64,000 nt of DNA from Xanthobacteraceae bacterium (GCA_022844205.1 JALHMF010000009.1:56750-120749); one strand, 5' to 3'. Shown: positions 1-9,615, counted from the first letter of the stretch. Numbers and translations: made by a program. The notes: generated from the letters alone by a model not told the origin.

Positions 1-2
1 AA

Positions 3-338
3 TTGAGCGGCGAGCGGCTGGCGGCGCATGTCGATCCGGCAACGCCGGGCGCCTGGCTGAAGCAGCCTTACTACGACGACCTGAAACGCTGGGCCGTTCA
101 GGCTGCGCGGAATGAAACACAGGTCAGCGTTTTCATCGGCCGCCATGCCATCGTGATTACGCCGGAACGAGACATCGATCTCGGTATGGTCGGCGAGGAT
201 GAACTCATCATTTCCACGAAAGAGAAGCAGGGCGATCGCTTCGTGCTGGGCGCCGAAAAGATCAAGCGCGACGATCTGGAGCGGCATCAAAAGCAATGGG
301 CTGCGGCGCGCAGCCGGGCCGCCATGCCGAAGCTTTAG
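3..338 (+). CDS. Hypothetical protein, possibly cut by the window edge
   Basis: An open frame of about 111 codons begins with TTG at the very edge and may continue upstream, so the N-terminus is uncertain. The product is soluble, with no signal peptide or membrane segment, and ends in a basic, Ala/Arg-rich helix. I do not recognise the family. It is followed by 86 bp and then the gentisate dioxygenase on the same strand, but nothing visible ties the two functionally. The frame is plausibly real because its codon use matches the neighbours and no competing frame is better. Confidence 0.55.
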   Translation: MSGERLAAHVDPATPGAWLKQPYYDDLKRWAVQAARNETQVSVFIGRHAIVITPERDIDLGMVGEDELIISTKEKQGDRFVLGAEKIKRDDLERHQKQWAAARSRAAMPKL

Positions 339-424
339 GAACTTCGCGAAACGCCCACTTCGTTGACAGGCCGGAACGCGAGTGTAACGTTCCGCGAAAT
401 CTCAGAAATTTCCGGGAGCGCAAT

Positions 425-1495
425 ATGGAAGCCGCCAACAGCAGCGCAATGGCCAAATCGGGCGACTCGGTTGCCGGTGCGGTAACGCCTGAGCGAGCGG
501 CCTATTACGAAAAGATCGGCAAGAAGAATCTGGCGCCGCTCTGGGAAGTGCTGAAGGGCCTGGTACCCGCCGAGCCGCGCACGCCGTGCGCGACCGCGAT
601 GTGGCGCTTCGAGGACGTGAAGAACATGGTGCTGGAAGCGGGCACGCTCATCACCGCGAAGGAGGCGGAACGGCGCGTGCTGGTGTTCGAGAACCCGGCC
701 TTGCGCGGACGCTCGCGCATCACGCAGTCCTTGTACGCCGGCTTGCAGCTCATCATGCCGGGCGAGGTCGCGCCCGCGCACCGCCACACGGCGTCCGCCA
801 TCCGCCTTGTGCTGGACGGCGAGGGGGCCTACACGGCGGTCGATGGCGAAAAGACCGTCATGCGCCGCGGGGATTTCGTCATCACGCCGAACTGGGCGCC
901 GCACGATCACGGAAACACATCCAAGGAGCCGATGATCTGGCTCGACGTGCTGGATTTGCCCACGGTGAATTTCTTCGACGCAGCGTTCTCCGAGCATCTC
1001 GATCAGGAGAAGCAGTCGAATACGCGCGAGGACGGCGACAGCTATGCGCGCTTCGGTTCGGGCGTGTTGCCGGATGGCGCCAAGGTGCTGAACCGCAGCC
1101 CGATCATCAACTACCCATACGCCCGCCTGAAGCCGGTGCTGGAGCGCATGGAAGGCGCGGGCGAGATCGACCCGCATCACGGCGCGCGCGTGCGGTACGC
1201 CAATCCGTTCAATGGCGGCTGGGCCACGCCGACCATGGGCGCGCAGCTTGCGATGATGCCGAAGGGCTTCAAGGGCAAGGACTACCGTTCCACTGACGGC
1301 ACCATCTTCGTCTGCCTTGAGGGTGAGGGCACCACGAAAGTGGACGGCGAGACGCTAGAGTGGGGCCGCAACGACGTGTTCGTGGTGCCGTCCTGGAAGC
1401 GTTACGCGCACATGACCAAGAACAAGTCGGTGCTGTTTTCGATCTCGGACCGGCCGGCGCAGGAATCGCTCGGCATCTGGCGTGAGCAGAATTGA
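425..1495 (+). CDS. gtdA: Gentisate 1,2-dioxygenase (bicupin ring-cleavage enzyme)
   Basis: This cytosolic Fe(II) enzyme opens gentisate to maleylpyruvate using O2. The 356-residue product has two cupin domains. The first carries the metal ligands: HRH around residues 119-121 (PAHRHTASAIRLVLDGEG) and a second histidine cluster in PNWAPHDHGN near 156-165. The second cupin (about 240-345) contains GTIFVCLEGEGTT but lacks an obvious ligand set, as is usual for this family. The frame opens further upstream, but ATG 425 follows GGGAG at normal spacing and gives the family's usual N-terminus. A salicylate or 1-hydroxy-2-naphthoate dioxygenase of the same family is the main alternative. No maleylpyruvate isomerase is beside it; an FAH-family hydrolase lies at 36.0-36.9 kb. 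Confidence 0.88.
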   Translation: MEAANSSAMAKSGDSVAGAVTPERAAYYEKIGKKNLAPLWEVLKGLVPAEPRTPCATAMWRFEDVKNMVLEAGTLITAKEAERRVLVFENPALRGRSRITQSLYAGLQLIMPGEVAPAHRHTASAIRLVLDGEGAYTAVDGEKTVMRRGDFVITPNWAPHDHGNTSKEPMIWLDVLDLPTVNFFDAAFSEHLDQEKQSNTREDGDSYARFGSGVLPDGAKVLNRSPIINYPYARLKPVLERMEGAGEIDPHHGARVRYANPFNGGWATPTMGAQLAMMPKGFKGKDYRSTDGTIFVCLEGEGTTKVDGETLEWGRNDVFVVPSWKRYAHMTKNKSVLFSISDRPAQESLGIWREQN

Positions 1496-1541
1496 AACAA
1501 CGCGGAACCACTTTTAATCGGATCAATAAGCCAGCCTAGTT

Positions 1542-1650
1542 CCGTCATCCTGAGGTGCGAGCCGCGTCAGCGGCGAGCCTCGAAGGATGAACGGCCCGGG
1601 CCGTCGCCCTTCGAGGGTCGCGCTGTGCGCGACCACCTCAGGGTGACGGA
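1542..1650. repeat. Dispersed ~110-bp palindromic element, copy 1
   Basis: It begins CCGTCATCCTGAGGTGCGAG and ends with the near-reverse complement CACCTCAGGGTGACGG, with an inner inverted pair built on CCTCGAAGG / CCTTCGAGG around GGCCCGGGCC. Related copies lie at 14403-14504 and 34538-34650. It sits between the convergent dioxygenase and manC genes, where its fold could act as a bidirectional terminator or mRNA stabiliser (inference). Confidence 0.85.
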
Positions 1651-1678
1651 GTGGCTGTTTCATTGGAGCGACCGCGCT

Positions 1679-3100
1679 CTAATCATTCTCGCGTTTGTAA
1701 ACATCCTCGATGCGAACGATGTCGTCCTCGCCGAGATAGCTGCCGGTCTGCACCTCGATCAGTTCGAGCGGCGTTTCGCCCGGATTTTCGAGACGGTGGA
1801 CTTCGCCGAGCGGGATGTAGGTCGACTCGTTGGGCTTCAGCAGTTTGACCTGATCGCCGATCGTGACCTTGGCCGTGCCATTCACCACCACCCAATGCTC
1901 GGCGCGATGCTTGTGCTTTTGCAAAGAGAGCTGGCCGCCCGGGTTCACGACGATCCGCTTGACCTGAAAGCCCTCGCCCCGGTCCACGCCCTGGTACGAG
2001 CCCCACGGGCGATAGACGCGGGCGTGGGTGTCGGCCTCGGCTTTTTTCTTTTCGCGTAACGTATCGACGAGCTTGCGCAGGCTTTCCGTGCTGTCCTTAT
2101 GGGCGACGAGCACCGCGTCGTCCTCGACCACCACCACCATATCTTCCGCGCCGAGGAGGACAGCGAGCTTGCCGCTGCTCGACACATAAGATCCCTTGGA
2201 GTCGAGCACGAGCACATTGCCCCTGGCGACGTTGCCGGCGGCATCCTGTTCCGAGATCGCCCACAGCGCCTGCCAGCCGCCAAGATCGGACCAGCCGTAG
2301 TCGGCGGCGATTACGGCTGCCTTCTTGGTGCGCTCCATCACCGCATAGTCGATGGATTTCCTTTCGGCTTCCCCAAATGCCTTTGGGTCGAGCTGCAGGA
2401 AATCGAGATCGGTCTTGCTGCCATCGACCGCGTTCTGGATTGTCTTTGCGCTCTCCGGCAAGAAGGCTCGATATTCATCGAGCAGCACATCGGCGCGGAA
2501 CAGGAAGTTTCCGGAATTCCAGAGATAGCCCTGTTGCACATACCCGGCGGCGGTTTTCGCGTCTGGCTTTTCCACGAATGCATCGACGTCGCGTGCTCCC
2601 ATGCCGGCGATTTCCTTGCCGGGCTTGATGTAGCCGTAGGCGGTCGCCGGGTGATCCGGCTGCATGCCGAAAGTCACGATGCGGCCTTCTCGCGCGGCGG
2701 GGATTGCGCGCCGCACCGAGTCCACGAATTTCTCCGGTGCCCGTACATAATGATCGGCGGCGAGCACCAGCAGCAATTCCCCGGGTCTTGACCTTGAAGC
2801 GATCATGCTCGCCGCCACAATCGCCGGCGCAGAGTCGCGCCGCGACGGCTCCAGCACGATGTCGGCCTCGACCCCGAGTTCGGCGAATTGTTCGCGCACG
2901 ATAAAGCGATAGTCGCGATGGGTGATGACCAGCGGCTTGCCGAACACGCGGCCGTCGCCGACCCGCTTCAACGTCTCCTGCAGACTCGAAAGCTCACCGG
3001 TGAGACGCAGGAATTGTTTTGGAAAGCTGTCGCGCGAGGCGGGCCACAAACGCGTGCCGGCGCCCCCACACAAGATCACCGGACGAACGAGGTCCGACAT
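1679..3100 (-). CDS. manC: Mannose-1-phosphate guanylyltransferase / mannose-6-phosphate isomerase
   Basis: This bifunctional enzyme of GDP-mannose supply for LPS or exopolysaccharide is 473 residues, the normal type II length. The N-terminal nucleotidyltransferase has the signature LCGGAGTRLWPASRDSFPKQ near residues 10-29 and FVEKPD near 175. The C-terminal cupin isomerase domain (about 350-470) shows QLSLQKHKHRAEHWVVV with metal-binding histidines. The gene begins 11 bp after the stop of the ABC exporter on the same strand, so the two are probably co-transcribed. No phosphomannomutase (manB) is in the window. Confidence 0.93.
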   Translation of the reverse strand: MSDLVRPVILCGGAGTRLWPASRDSFPKQFLRLTGELSSLQETLKRVGDGRVFGKPLVITHRDYRFIVREQFAELGVEADIVLEPSRRDSAPAIVAASMIASRSRPGELLLVLAADHYVRAPEKFVDSVRRAIPAAREGRIVTFGMQPDHPATAYGYIKPGKEIAGMGARDVDAFVEKPDAKTAAGYVQQGYLWNSGNFLFRADVLLDEYRAFLPESAKTIQNAVDGSKTDLDFLQLDPKAFGEAERKSIDYAVMERTKKAAVIAADYGWSDLGGWQALWAISEQDAAGNVARGNVLVLDSKGSYVSSSGKLAVLLGAEDMVVVVEDDAVLVAHKDSTESLRKLVDTLREKKKAEADTHARVYRPWGSYQGVDRGEGFQVKRIVVNPGGQLSLQKHKHRAEHWVVVNGTAKVTIGDQVKLLKPNESTYIPLGEVHRLENPGETPLELIEVQTGSYLGEDDIVRIEDVYKREND

Positions 3101-3111
3101 TCAATCCGCTC

Positions 3112-4908
3112 TCAGGCAATAGCGATTGTTAGTTCTTCGAACTGCGTCTGGTAGAGAGCATAATAACGTCCGCGCCGCGCGATCAATTCATCATGCTTGC
3201 CGCTCTCGATGATGCGGCCCTCATCCATGGCGCAAATCTTGTCGGCGGCCATGATGGTCTGCAGCCGGTGCGCGATTACCAGGGTCGTTCGCGAAGCCTG
3301 AAGCGACTCCAGCGCGCGCTGCACCTCGCGCTCGGACTCGGAATCTAGTGCGGCGGTCGGTTCATCGAGCAGCAGAATGGGTGCGTTCTTCAGGAACGCG
3401 CGGGCGATTGCGATGCGTGCCCGCTGGCCGCCGGAAATCTGCACGCCCTGCTCGCCGACCTGCGAGTCGTAACCCTTCGGGAAGCCCTGGATAAAATCGT
3501 GAGCGTGCGCGGCTTTCGCCGCCTTCACGATCTCTTCCTCGGTGGCGTCGAGTTTGCCAAGCGCGATGTTGTCGCGAATGGTGCCAGAAAACATGAACAC
3601 GTCCTGGCTGACATAGGCGATCTGCGCGCGCAGCGAGCGGCGCGAGAATTGCGAGATGTCGTGATCGTCGATGAAAATCTTGCCGGTCTGCGGCTCCCAG
3701 AACCGCTCCACGAGATTCATGATGGTGGACTTGCCGGAGCCGGAGGAGCCGACCAGCGCGGTGGTCGTGCCGGGCTCGGCGATGAAGGAAATCCCCCGCA
3801 AGACGGCTTCTTCCGGCCGGTAGCGGAAGGACACTTCGCGGAACTCGATGCGGCCGCGGCCGACCTTGATCGCGGGCATCCTCGCTTCGTCGTGTTCCGC
3901 CGGAAGGCTGTCGATCGTATCGAACAGGAAGCGGGTGAGCGTCAGCGACGCCGCCAGTTCGATCTGCAGACGGGCGAGGCGCTTGGCCGGTTCATAGGCA
4001 AGCAGAAGGGCGGTTACGACCGAGAAGAATTCGCCCGGCAACTGCGAGCCGGCGAGTACCCCGTGTCCCGCATACATCACGAAGCCAGCGATCGCGAAAC
4101 CGCCGAGCATTTCCATCACCGGGCTCGAGAACGCCTTGATGCGCGCCATTTTGTTCTGGTTGAGTTCGACCTGGTCGATGCTCGCGGACATGCGCTTCCG
4201 CATCAAGTCCTCGAGATTGTAGGACTTCACGATGCGGATGCCCTGCACAGACTCCTGCAGGTGTTTCAGAATTTCGCCGGTGCTGCCGAACTGCGCGCGC
4301 ATCGCATGGCGGGCGCGGCGGGACAGGTTGCGGATAAAATACACCGATGCCGGCAGCGTAATCATCCCGGCGATCATGATGATCGGGTCTTGCAGGACCA
4401 TCACGATCACGAGACCGGTGAGGGTCAGCACATCGCGGCCGATGCTGGTGATGAGAAGATCGAGCACGGTGCGGGCACCGGCGGCACCCGAATTCAGCCG
4501 GTTGAGGAACTCGGTCGAATGGCGCTCCGCGAAGAAGGAGACGCCCTGCGAGAGCATGGAGTCGTACAGGCGGCGCTGGTAATCGGCGATGATGCGGTTG
4601 CCGATCCGCGCGAGCGTCGTCATCTGACCGTAGGTTGCGAAGCCCTTCACCGTGAACAGGCCCATCAGCGTACCGCCGAGGACCCAGATCGCGGTATAAT
4701 TGCCCTCGACGAAAATCTTGTTCACAACATCGCGCATCAGCCAGGCGGCAAAGGCGGTGCAGCCGGCGACGATTGCCATGTAGATGAAGGCTCGCAAATA
4801 CCGCCAGGCGTGCTTGCGGCCGTCGGTCTTCACCAGACGTGGAATGATGATCCTTGCGTCTTCGCTGAAGACGCGGGACAGCCGGTTGCGGATTTTTTCC
4901 ATAAACAT
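3112..4908 (-). CDS. MsbA-like ABC exporter (fused membrane and ATPase domains)
   Basis: A 598-residue half-transporter. Six membrane helices span roughly residues 35-315 and are followed by an ATPase domain with Walker A GSSGSGKST, signature SGGQRARIAIARA, Walker B ILLLDEPTAALD and H-loop IAHRL. Length and order match lipid A or polysaccharide exporters, and the LPS sugar neighbours support an envelope lipid or glycan substrate, but a multidrug role cannot be excluded. An in-frame ATG two codons in (4902) is an equally good start. It is the upstream gene of a probable operon with manC. Confidence 0.85.
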   Translation of the reverse strand: MFMEKIRNRLSRVFSEDARIIIPRLVKTDGRKHAWRYLRAFIYMAIVAGCTAFAAWLMRDVVNKIFVEGNYTAIWVLGGTLMGLFTVKGFATYGQMTTLARIGNRIIADYQRRLYDSMLSQGVSFFAERHSTEFLNRLNSGAAGARTVLDLLITSIGRDVLTLTGLVIVMVLQDPIIMIAGMITLPASVYFIRNLSRRARHAMRAQFGSTGEILKHLQESVQGIRIVKSYNLEDLMRKRMSASIDQVELNQNKMARIKAFSSPVMEMLGGFAIAGFVMYAGHGVLAGSQLPGEFFSVVTALLLAYEPAKRLARLQIELAASLTLTRFLFDTIDSLPAEHDEARMPAIKVGRGRIEFREVSFRYRPEEAVLRGISFIAEPGTTTALVGSSGSGKSTIMNLVERFWEPQTGKIFIDDHDISQFSRRSLRAQIAYVSQDVFMFSGTIRDNIALGKLDATEEEIVKAAKAAHAHDFIQGFPKGYDSQVGEQGVQISGGQRARIAIARAFLKNAPILLLDEPTAALDSESEREVQRALESLQASRTTLVIAHRLQTIMAADKICAMDEGRIIESGKHDELIARRGRYYALYQTQFEELTIAIA

Positions 4909-5004
4909 ATCGGCTGGGGCGCTCAGGTTGTCTCGCGGCGCACAATGCGGTTTTTGCGCGGAGTGTCAATTCGATGGGCCGGCCGTGAAAATGTGACGCG
5001 GACC

Positions 5005-5886
5005 CTATTTAGCAGCGAGCAAACGCTGCAATTCCGTCCGAAATGCGGGCGCAAGATCGTCGCGTTCTAGCGCGTAGGCGACATTGGCCGACAAGAACCC
5101 GAGTTTTGAACCGCAGTCATAGGTGCGGCCCTCGAATTTCAGACCGTAGAAGGCCTGGCGCTGCGACAATCTGATCATCGCGTCGGTGATCTGGATTTCG
5201 TTGCCCGCACCGCGCTCGTGCGCGGAGAGCATGTCGAAGATCTCCGGTTGCAGGATGTAGCGCCCGGTGATGATGAGGTTGGAAGGGGCCGTGCCCTTCG
5301 CGGGCTTCTCCACCATCGAGGTGATCTCGAAGGCGTTGTCCCGCTTCTTGCCGGTGCCGACGACGCCGTACATGTGCGTCATGTCATCGGGAACTTCCTC
5401 CACGGCGATCACGTTCGAGGCCTCGCCGATCGCAAGATACGCCTCGATCATCTGCGCGAGGCAGCCCTTCTTCGCGTGCACCAGCACGTCCGGCAGGAGC
5501 AGCGCGAACGGTTCGCGGCCCACGAGTTCACGCGCGCACCAGACGGCGTGTCCCAATCCGAGCGGAGACTGCTGGCGGGTGAAGCTCGTCGTGCCGGCGC
5601 CGGGAAGATCGTTCTCCAGCGCTACGAGTTCGGACTTCTTGTTGCGTTCGGAAAGCGTCATCTCCAGTTCGACCTGCCGGTCGAAATGGTCCTCGATCAC
5701 CGCCTTGTTGCGCCCCGTCACGAAGATGAAATGTTCGACGCCCGCCGCGCGGGCTTCATCCACGACATACTGGATGACGGGACGGTCGACGACCGGCAGC
5801 ATTTCCTTCGGCATCGCCTTGGTGGCGGGCAAAAAGCGGGTGCCCAGACCGGCGACGGGGAACACGGCCTTGCGGATTTTCTTCAT
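5005..5886 (-). CDS. galU: UTP-glucose-1-phosphate uridylyltransferase
   Basis: This enzyme makes UDP-glucose from UTP and glucose 1-phosphate, feeding the ugd and galE products encoded nearby. The 293-residue protein has the family start FPVAGLGTRFLPATKAMPKE (residues ~9-28), the substrate loop DRPVIQYVVDEA and MVEKP around 190. The gene is divergent from rfbD; the 138-bp gap between their starts should hold both promoters, though I see no clear consensus boxes. Confidence 0.95.
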   Translation of the reverse strand: MKKIRKAVFPVAGLGTRFLPATKAMPKEMLPVVDRPVIQYVVDEARAAGVEHFIFVTGRNKAVIEDHFDRQVELEMTLSERNKKSELVALENDLPGAGTTSFTRQQSPLGLGHAVWCARELVGREPFALLLPDVLVHAKKGCLAQMIEAYLAIGEASNVIAVEEVPDDMTHMYGVVGTGKKRDNAFEITSMVEKPAKGTAPSNLIITGRYILQPEIFDMLSAHERGAGNEIQITDAMIRLSQRQAFYGLKFEGRTYDCGSKLGFLSANVAYALERDDLAPAFRTELQRLLAAK

Positions 5887-6024
5887 GGTCTACTCGCGGG
5901 TGGGATCGCGGGGCGGTTGCCGTTCTATGTCCCGACTCGGCCCCGTTGGCAAATCGGAGGAACGGCGCTTGACGCTTGCCGGGGATGCGCGGTTTCTGCA
6001 TGGTGCCGCGACGGAACAGCACGC

Positions 6025-6945
6025 ATGAACGGCGGACCCATTCTAGTTTTCGGCGCGCGCGGCCAAATCGGCCGCGAATTTGTGGCGCTTGCCACCGCAC
6101 GGCGCGTGCCGGTGGCCGCCCTGTCGCGCGCCGATGCCGACATCACCAACGAGACGACGGTGCGCACGGTGATGGACATCCACCGGCCGTCGGCGGTCGT
6201 GAATGCCGCCGGTTATACGGCGGTGTCGAATGCCGAGCGCGAGCCGGAGGCGGCACAGCTCGGCAATGTCGTCGGGCCGGCGGTGCTGGCGACCGCTTGT
6301 TCCGATCTTTCCGTGCCGCTCATTCATATCTCCACTGACTATGTGTTCGACGGAAACAAGAAGGCCGCCTATGTCGAGGGCGACCGCGTCAATCCGCTCG
6401 GCGTCTATGGGCGCACCAAGGCGGAAGGCGAGGCGAAGGTGCGCGAGATCGCGAAACGCCACGTCATCCTGCGTACGTCCTGGGTTTATGGAGTCTACGG
6501 CCGCAACTTCATGAAGACGGTGTTGCGGCTTGCCGCCGAGCGCGACGAATTGCGCATGGTGTCGGACCAGTATGGCTGCCCGACCGCGACGTTCGACCTT
6601 GCCGAAGCCCTGCTCGTCGTCGCGCGCAAACTGCCGGAAAAAGTCTCCAACGCCGGCACGTTCCATTTCGCAGGAAGCGGCTCGACGTCATGGTTCGGGT
6701 TCGCGGAAGAGATCGTAAAACGGCAGGCGATCTTCACCGGACGCACGCCGAAGGTGGTGGCGATCAAGGCGTCCGAATATCCGGCTTCGGTGAAGCGTCC
6801 ACTGAATTCCGAACTCGACTCGACAAAATTTTCGAATGTGTACGGTTTCCGCGCGCGGCCGTGGCAGGAACGGGTGGCGGAGATAGTCGCCGTGCTCTCG
6901 AAGGCGAAGACGCCGGAAACGGCGCCGCAAACTCAGCAAAGTTAA
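6025..6945 (+). CDS. rfbD: dTDP-4-dehydrorhamnose reductase
   Basis: Last step of dTDP-L-rhamnose synthesis: NAD(P)H reduction of the 4-keto sugar. The 306-residue extended short-chain dehydrogenase has the nucleotide loop VFGARGQIGREF at the N-terminus, VNAAGYTAVSNAE near 60-72, STDYVFDG around 103-110 and the catalytic YGRTK (YxxxK) around 127-131. The frame is open far upstream but overlaps galU antisense; ATG 6025 is the first start that places the Rossmann loop correctly. No rfbA, rfbB or rfbC is in the window, so the rest of the pathway must be elsewhere. Confidence 0.9.
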   Translation: MNGGPILVFGARGQIGREFVALATARRVPVAALSRADADITNETTVRTVMDIHRPSAVVNAAGYTAVSNAEREPEAAQLGNVVGPAVLATACSDLSVPLIHISTDYVFDGNKKAAYVEGDRVNPLGVYGRTKAEGEAKVREIAKRHVILRTSWVYGVYGRNFMKTVLRLAAERDELRMVSDQYGCPTATFDLAEALLVVARKLPEKVSNAGTFHFAGSGSTSWFGFAEEIVKRQAIFTGRTPKVVAIKASEYPASVKRPLNSELDSTKFSNVYGFRARPWQERVAEIVAVLSKAKTPETAPQTQQS

Positions 6946-7044
6946 AGCGCCGTCATGGCCGGGCTCGCAGCCAACTTTAGGCAGGCTGCGCAAGCTTGCC
7001 TGCCCCGGCCATCCCGATTGTAAGGCACTGCCCTCCTAAGCGAG

Positions 7045-7079
7045 ATGCCCGCAACAAGTGCGGGCATGACAGTTTTTTT
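7045..7079 (+). terminator. Intrinsic terminator downstream of rfbD
   Basis: A perfect 9-bp stem (ATGCCCGCA / TGCGGGCAT, 7045-7053 with 7059-7067) has a 5-nt loop and is followed by GACAG and seven T. The preceding ~90 bp contain inverted GGCCGGG/CCCGGCC-type sequence similar to short repeats seen at 59.07, 59.4 and 62.69 kb. It ends the rfbD transcript just before the convergent ugd stop. Confidence 0.7.
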
Positions 7080-7086
7080 CTGGAAG

Positions 7087-8394
7087 CTAGTCCGGCCTTC
7101 CGATGCTCGAATACTGAAAGCCCTTGGCTTTCATTTCCTCGGGCCGGTAGACGTTGCGCAGATCGACCACGACCGGCGACTTCAGCGACTTCTTCACCTG
7201 ATCGAGGTCGAGCGCGCGATAGGCGTCCCACTCGGTCAGGATGACAAGCGCGTCGGCGCCGTCGATCGCCTGATAGGCGGTCTCGCAGAATTCTATGCCT
7301 GGCAGCATCGGCTTCGCCTGCTCGATGCCTTCCGGATCGTGCGCGCGCACGATCGCGCCCGCCGCCTGAAGGTCCGGCACCAAGGCGAGGGACGGGGCGT
7401 CGCGCATGTCGTCGGTATTCGGCTTGAAGGTGAGGCCGAGGACCGCGATGGTCTTGCCTTTCAGCGAACCGCCTACGGCCTTCACAACGCGCTTCACGAG
7501 CGATTTCTTGCGGCTGTCGTTCACCGAGATCACGGTTTCAACGATGGTCACCGGCGAATCCGCTTCCTGAGCGGTCTTTACGAGCGCCAGCGTGTCCTTC
7601 GGAAAGCAGGAGCCGCCGTATCCCGGACCGGCGTGCAGGAATTTCGAGCCGATGCGGTTGTCGAGACCGATGCCGCGCGCGACTTCCTGCACATTCGCCC
7701 CGACCGCTTCGCAAAGATCGGCGATTTCGTTGATGAAGCTGATCTTGGTCGCGAGAAACGCGTTGGCGGCGTATTTGATGAGTTCCGCGGTGCGGCGGCT
7801 GGTGACGATGATGGGGGCGGCGTTCAGGTAGAGCGGCCGGTAGACCTCGACCATGATTTCGCGGGCGCGCGCGTCTTCAGTGCCGATGACGATGCGATCC
7901 GGCCGCTTGAAGTCGGCGATGGCGGCGCCCTCGCGCAGGAATTCGGGATTCGAGACGACCGCGAACTGGGCCTTCGATTTTGCCGCGCGGAGGATCTTCT
8001 CGATCTCGTCGCCGGTGCCGACGGGCACGGTCGACTTCGTGACGATGACGGTGAAGTTCTCGGCGCATTCGGCCACTTCACGCGCGGCCTGGAAAACGTA
8101 GGTCAGGTCGGCATGGCCGTCGCCGCGGCGGGCAGGCGTGCCGACCGCAAGGAAGAGCACTTCGGAATCGCGCACGGCGGGCGCAAGCTCGGTGGAAAAG
8201 GAGAGACGCTTTTCCTTGACGTTGCGCGCGACCAGTTCATCGAGGCCCGGCTCGAAGATCGGTATGTTGCCTTTCCTCAGCGCCTCGATTTTCTTCGCGT
8301 CCTTGTCGACGCAAATGACGCGGTGGCCGAAATCGGCGAAGCAGGCCCCGGAAACAAGGCCCACATAGCCGGAGCCGATCATTGTGATGCGCAT
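7087..8394 (-). CDS. ugd: UDP-glucose 6-dehydrogenase
   Basis: NAD-dependent double oxidation of UDP-glucose to UDP-glucuronate, a precursor for acidic exopolysaccharide and LPS core. The 435-residue protein has the NAD fold MIGSGYVGLVSGACFA at the N-terminus, the catalytic cysteine in GPGYGGSCFPKD around residue 260, and the C-terminal UDP-binding domain. The open frame reaches 8481, but the extra 29 codons run through a dispersed palindrome; ATG 8394 gives the canonical start. It lies downstream of galE on the same strand. Confidence 0.95.
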   Translation of the reverse strand: MRITMIGSGYVGLVSGACFADFGHRVICVDKDAKKIEALRKGNIPIFEPGLDELVARNVKEKRLSFSTELAPAVRDSEVLFLAVGTPARRGDGHADLTYVFQAAREVAECAENFTVIVTKSTVPVGTGDEIEKILRAAKSKAQFAVVSNPEFLREGAAIADFKRPDRIVIGTEDARAREIMVEVYRPLYLNAAPIIVTSRRTAELIKYAANAFLATKISFINEIADLCEAVGANVQEVARGIGLDNRIGSKFLHAGPGYGGSCFPKDTLALVKTAQEADSPVTIVETVISVNDSRKKSLVKRVVKAVGGSLKGKTIAVLGLTFKPNTDDMRDAPSLALVPDLQAAGAIVRAHDPEGIEQAKPMLPGIEFCETAYQAIDGADALVILTEWDAYRALDLDQVKKSLKSPVVVDLRNVYRPEEMKAKGFQYSSIGRPD

Positions 8395-8410
8395 AGTAAA
8401 GTGCCCCCAG

Positions 8411-8457
8411 AGCGTGGCCCCGAAAAGTGGATACCGGTTTTCGGAAAAGGCCACGCT
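8411..8457. repeat. Small rhizobial palindrome (GAAAAGTGG / CCGGTTTTC type)
   Basis: AGCGTGGCC at 8411 pairs with GGCCACGCT ending at 8457, enclosing CGAAAAGTGGATACCGG and TTTTCGGAAAA. A second element of the same type is at 26548-26593. Such elements are widespread between genes of rhizobia. Here it lies between galE and ugd, where it would form a hairpin in the transcript. Confidence 0.75.
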
Positions 8458-8522
8458 CGAGTGAAATGTCGCGGGCCGCATTTCGCACGGCGGGCGTCAG
8501 CGGGCAAGCGTGGAAAGATGTC

Positions 8523-9518
8523 TTAGGCGGCGGCGGAAGACTTCGCCGCGTGCTTGCGCTCCCATTTGAGCGCGTGCTCGACGATGGTCGGCAGATAGTC
8601 GAGGGCGGGCTTCCAGCCGAGGTTCGCACGGATGCGGGCTGCACCCGCAACAATGGCGGGTGGATCGCCGGCGCGGCGCGGGCTCATTTTCACCGGGAAA
8701 TTCACGCCCGAGACGCGCTGCACGGTGTCGATCACTTCCAGCACGGAATAGCCGGTGCCATATCCACAGTTCAGTGTGAGCGTCTCGCCGCCGGCGCGCA
8801 GATGGCGCAGGGCATCGAGATGCGCGGACACAAGATCCGTCACATGGATGTAATCCCGCACGCAGGTGCCGTCCGGCGTCGGATAGTCGGTGCCGAAGAC
8901 TTCCATTCCCGGACGCTTTCCAACGGCAGATTCGCAGGCGACCTTGATGAGGTGCGTTGCATTCTGCGTAAGCTGGCCGGAGCGGCCCAACGGATCGGCG
9001 CCCGCGACGTTGAAATAGCGCAGCGCCACGTAGTTGAGACCGTAAGCGGCCGCCGAGTCGCGCAGCATCCATTCGGTCATCAGCTTCGATGAACCATAGG
9101 GCGAGATCGGCAGCGTGGCCGCGTCTTCGCTCACCGGCTCCATGCCGGTCGTGCCGTAGACGGCCGCGGTGGACGAGAACACAAACCGTTTCACGTTCGC
9201 GGCCAGCAGCGTGGAAAGCAGCGCGCGCGTCTTCACGGTGTTGGCGAGATAATAGTCGAGCGGATCGGTCACGGATTCCGGCACGATCAGCTTGGCCGCG
9301 AAATGCACGACCGCTTCAATTCCATGTTCGGAGATCAGCCGCTCTACGAGGGCTGCGTCCGCGACGTCGCCGACCACCAGTCGCGCCTGCGGATGCACGC
9401 ACGCGCGGAAGCCGGTTGAAAGATTGTCCAGCACGACGACATCCTCGCCCGCGTCGATCAGGGCAAGGACCATGTGGCTGCCGATATAGCCGGCGCCGCC
9501 GGTGACAAGCACGGCCAT
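8523..9518 (-). CDS. galE: UDP-glucose 4-epimerase
   Basis: Interconverts UDP-glucose and UDP-galactose. The 331-residue protein has the NAD loop VLVTGGAGYIGSHM, FSSTAAVYG around residues 118-126, catalytic YGSSK (YxxxK) around 145-149, and ALRYFNVAGADP. A longer frame starts at 9542, but ATG 9518 is preceded by AGGAG and matches the family start. It is one of four minus-strand genes in series (hldD, hldE, galE, ugd), with a ~100-bp gap before it. Confidence 0.94.
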   Translation of the reverse strand: MAVLVTGGAGYIGSHMVLALIDAGEDVVVLDNLSTGFRACVHPQARLVVGDVADAALVERLISEHGIEAVVHFAAKLIVPESVTDPLDYYLANTVKTRALLSTLLAANVKRFVFSSTAAVYGTTGMEPVSEDAATLPISPYGSSKLMTEWMLRDSAAAYGLNYVALRYFNVAGADPLGRSGQLTQNATHLIKVACESAVGKRPGMEVFGTDYPTPDGTCVRDYIHVTDLVSAHLDALRHLRAGGETLTLNCGYGTGYSVLEVIDTVQRVSGVNFPVKMSPRRAGDPPAIVAGAARIRANLGWKPALDYLPTIVEHALKWERKHAAKSSAAA

Positions 9519-9615
9519 GAACAGTCTCCTTGGACTGTCCATCTACAGGAGCCGTATTACAGTCTGCTGAAAATGCTCGTTGAATTTTCGGATGTACGGT
9601 AAGGAAGCGTTATCC

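Noticed and set aside
3499..5070. 523-codon plus-strand frame opposite the ABC exporter
   Set aside because: The minus strand has intact Walker motifs and signature; the plus frame is rich in His, Arg, Glu and Asp without recognisable structure.
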